Below are positions 62,691-64,000 of a DNA stretch of 64,000 nt, one piece after another; position 1 is the first letter of the stretch, and every line of letters begins with the position of its first letter. The position numbers and the translations under genes were made by a program. This stretch comes from Nocardia brevicatena NBRC 12119 (GTDB taxonomy: Bacteria; Actinomycetota; Actinomycetes; Mycobacteriales; Mycobacteriaceae), in NCBI RefSeq assembly GCF_000308495.1, contig NZ_BAFU01000248.1:62001-126000 (forward strand), read 5' to 3'. The notes beneath the pieces are model-generated. The model was given only the letters and a program-made list of their open reading frames with translations. It searched no databases and had not been told where the DNA came from.

Positions 62691-63537
62691 CGTGACATCC
62701 GCTCCGGCCGCGCCCCAGCAGGTCGACGGCTTCCCAGGTTGTCTCCGCCGTGACCTGCACGCCCCGCATGGCCCCGCATGTTCACATTCGCCTGGGAGAT
62801 GAGGGCATGGCATCCGACTGTGAGCCGCTTCGTCACTCGGTCGTATCGCAGATCCGGCCGATATCGGTGCACGGGCAGGTCCGCCGACGCTTTCGGTCGG
62901 CCGAATGTCACGCAGTGGTTGCCGTCGATCTCGCCGAAGACAAGACCGGGTCGTCCGAGACCAACGGGTGCGCCCGTAGCCGGTGGTTGCCAGGAGGTGG
63001 GGTCCTCACAGGCGGCGACCGGCACGACGAGCACGGCTCGCGCCGCACCGGGTGCGCGGCCGATCCGGAGCACGGTGCGAGCGGGGATTTCTTCCGATGA
63101 CGTTCGTGAAGTACAGCCGGTGCGGGAGCGGCGTGCCGCATAACGGCCGGACCGGACAGGTGCCGAAAGTCCCGAGATCGAGAGACCGGCGACCCCGATG
63201 CGCCGGACGTTGCGCACTTCCGACTGAATATAGCCATCGGCGATTCTCGACATAGGCCGGCCGGCTGTCCGGAGCGGTCGCGAAAGCGCAACTGTCCGTG
63301 ACTTCGCCGCCCCAGGGTGAACAGCGGACCAGTCGAGACGACGTCAGGAGTTCGGATGCCACAGCGGCGAGACCTTCTCCAGTGCTTCCGGCCTGCGGGA
63401 GTTACCTGCGCAGCGACGCCCCAGGCGTGCCTGCCGATCGGGTCGCCGACGCAGAGCCGAACCGGCGCCCGATGTTCCCACTGCTGCAAGAGCCGGGACC
63501 GGTTTCACCCCGGTGCGATCTCCGTGTGGTGGAAGCC
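62691..63537. other. Gap without a recognisable gene
   Basis: About 850 bases between the rtcB remnant and the hydrolase. Long frames exist on both strands but lack known motifs and ribosome sites. The DNA may be decayed sequence of the same former cluster. Confidence 0.35.
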
Positions 63538-64000
63538 ATGAACGCGAAACAGCCACCGCAGCGCCGCTCTTCTCGACTGCGGTGGCGGCCTCGACTGCGG
63601 TGGCGGTCGATCCTGGTCGAGGGCCGCACCGCCCGATACGCGGTCGGCGGCCTCGGCCCTCGTGTGCTCTTCCTGCACGGCTGGGGACTCGGCGGACGGG
63701 CCTATGCCCGTCCGCTCGATCAGCTCATCCGCATAGGGATGCGCGTGTACGCCCCGGCGCTGCCCGGGTTCGGCGGAACCGCCGGCTTGCCGGCCGAGCA
63801 CCGAACCCTCACAGGATACGCCCGGTGGGTCGGCTACTTCGCCGAGACGGTCGGTCTGTCCGGACCTGTGACCGTGGTCGGGCACTCCTTCGGCGGCGGC
63901 GTCGCGATCAAAGCCGCCCATGACCTGCCCGATCTCGCCGAGCGGTTGGTACTCGTGAACTCAATCGGCGGTTCGGCATGGACCGACGGCCGCGGAGCGG
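63538..64000 (+). CDS. Alpha/beta hydrolase, 3' partial
   Basis: From ATG 63538 the frame is open to the window edge (154 codons). LFLHGWGLGGRAYARPLDQL holds the oxyanion-hole HGW motif and VTVVGHSFGGGVAIKAAHDL the nucleophile elbow with Ser. This is a typical alpha/beta hydrolase N-terminal half; the acid and His lie outside. Residues 13-24 are a tandem repeat RLRWRP-RLRWRS encoded by an 18-base duplication, giving a strongly basic N-terminus. Substrate unknown. Confidence 0.82.
   Translation, partial: MNAKQPPQRRSSRLRWRPRLRWRSILVEGRTARYAVGGLGPRVLFLHGWGLGGRAYARPLDQLIRIGMRVYAPALPGFGGTAGLPAEHRTLTGYARWVGYFAETVGLSGPVTVVGHSFGGGVAIKAAHDLPDLAERLVLVNSIGGSAWTDGRGA

Overview
The window is high-GC actinobacterial DNA, most likely from Nocardia or a close relative (Rhodococcus or Mycobacteriales). 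The evidence is a corynebacterial-type phenylacetate (paa) regulon with a TetR repressor, a cyclic-nucleotide phosphodiesterase next to a Stealth protein as in Mycobacterium tuberculosis Rv0805/Rv0806c, dehydrogenases of mycofactocin-linked families, an LppP/LprE-type lipoprotein, an ECF42-type sigma cassette and a secreted glycine-rich protein of a type common in Nocardia. No rRNA, tRNA or CRISPR array was seen.

Region 1 (1-13.1 kb) is an intact catabolic block. After the 3' part of a leucine-rich-repeat-variant protein come two divergent paa operons around a TetR gene. The minus operon is paaZ, an EthD-like gene and paaI. The plus operon is a thiolase, an enoyl-CoA hydratase, paaH, paaG, paaABCDE and paaK. 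Together they activate phenylacetate (PaaK), epoxidise the CoA ester (PaaABCDE), isomerise and open the ring (PaaG, PaaZ) and run beta-oxidation (hydratase, PaaH, thiolase). Two matching palindromes, one before each operon, are likely PaaR operators. The thiolase has lost the block carrying its nucleophilic cysteine.

Region 2 (13.7-17.8 kb) is a four-gene minus operon (cupin dioxygenase-like, mycofactocin-type SDR, second SDR, NTF2-like) divergent from a LysR regulator, ending in a strong hairpin. Region 3 (17.8-39 kb) mixes intact single genes with debris. Intact: zinc ribbon protein, orphan hoxX, lipoprotein, DinB-like protein, a flavodoxin/DUF5996/RraA operon, a secreted protein between 124-bp inverted repeats, SGNH hydrolase and MarR, cpdA and cpsY. 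Debris: fragments of IS3, IS21, IS5 and IS110 transposases and of MHYT, PhzF, TetR, GAP, primase-like and flavodoxin genes. One IS5-like element (37131-38002) still has recognisable ends.

Region 4 (39.2-54.6 kb) holds an ABC-F ATPase, an FAD monooxygenase, an alcohol-to-acyl-CoA operon (NDMA-type alcohol dehydrogenase, aldehyde dehydrogenase, acyl-CoA ligase) divergent from a GAF/Fis activator, a luciferase-like oxidoreductase and a YCII-YCII-ECF sigma cassette. Region 5 (54.6-64 kb) is mostly decayed: a broken histidine kinase, response regulator and ABC ATPase, broken CBS and rtcB genes and IS fragments. Intact there are a secreted protein, a GNAT acetyltransferase, an SPW-repeat membrane protein and the start of an alpha/beta hydrolase running off the right edge. 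Frameshifts cluster in regions 3 and 5 and are absent from the catabolic operons, so I read them as real decay, though sequencing error cannot be excluded for any single one.
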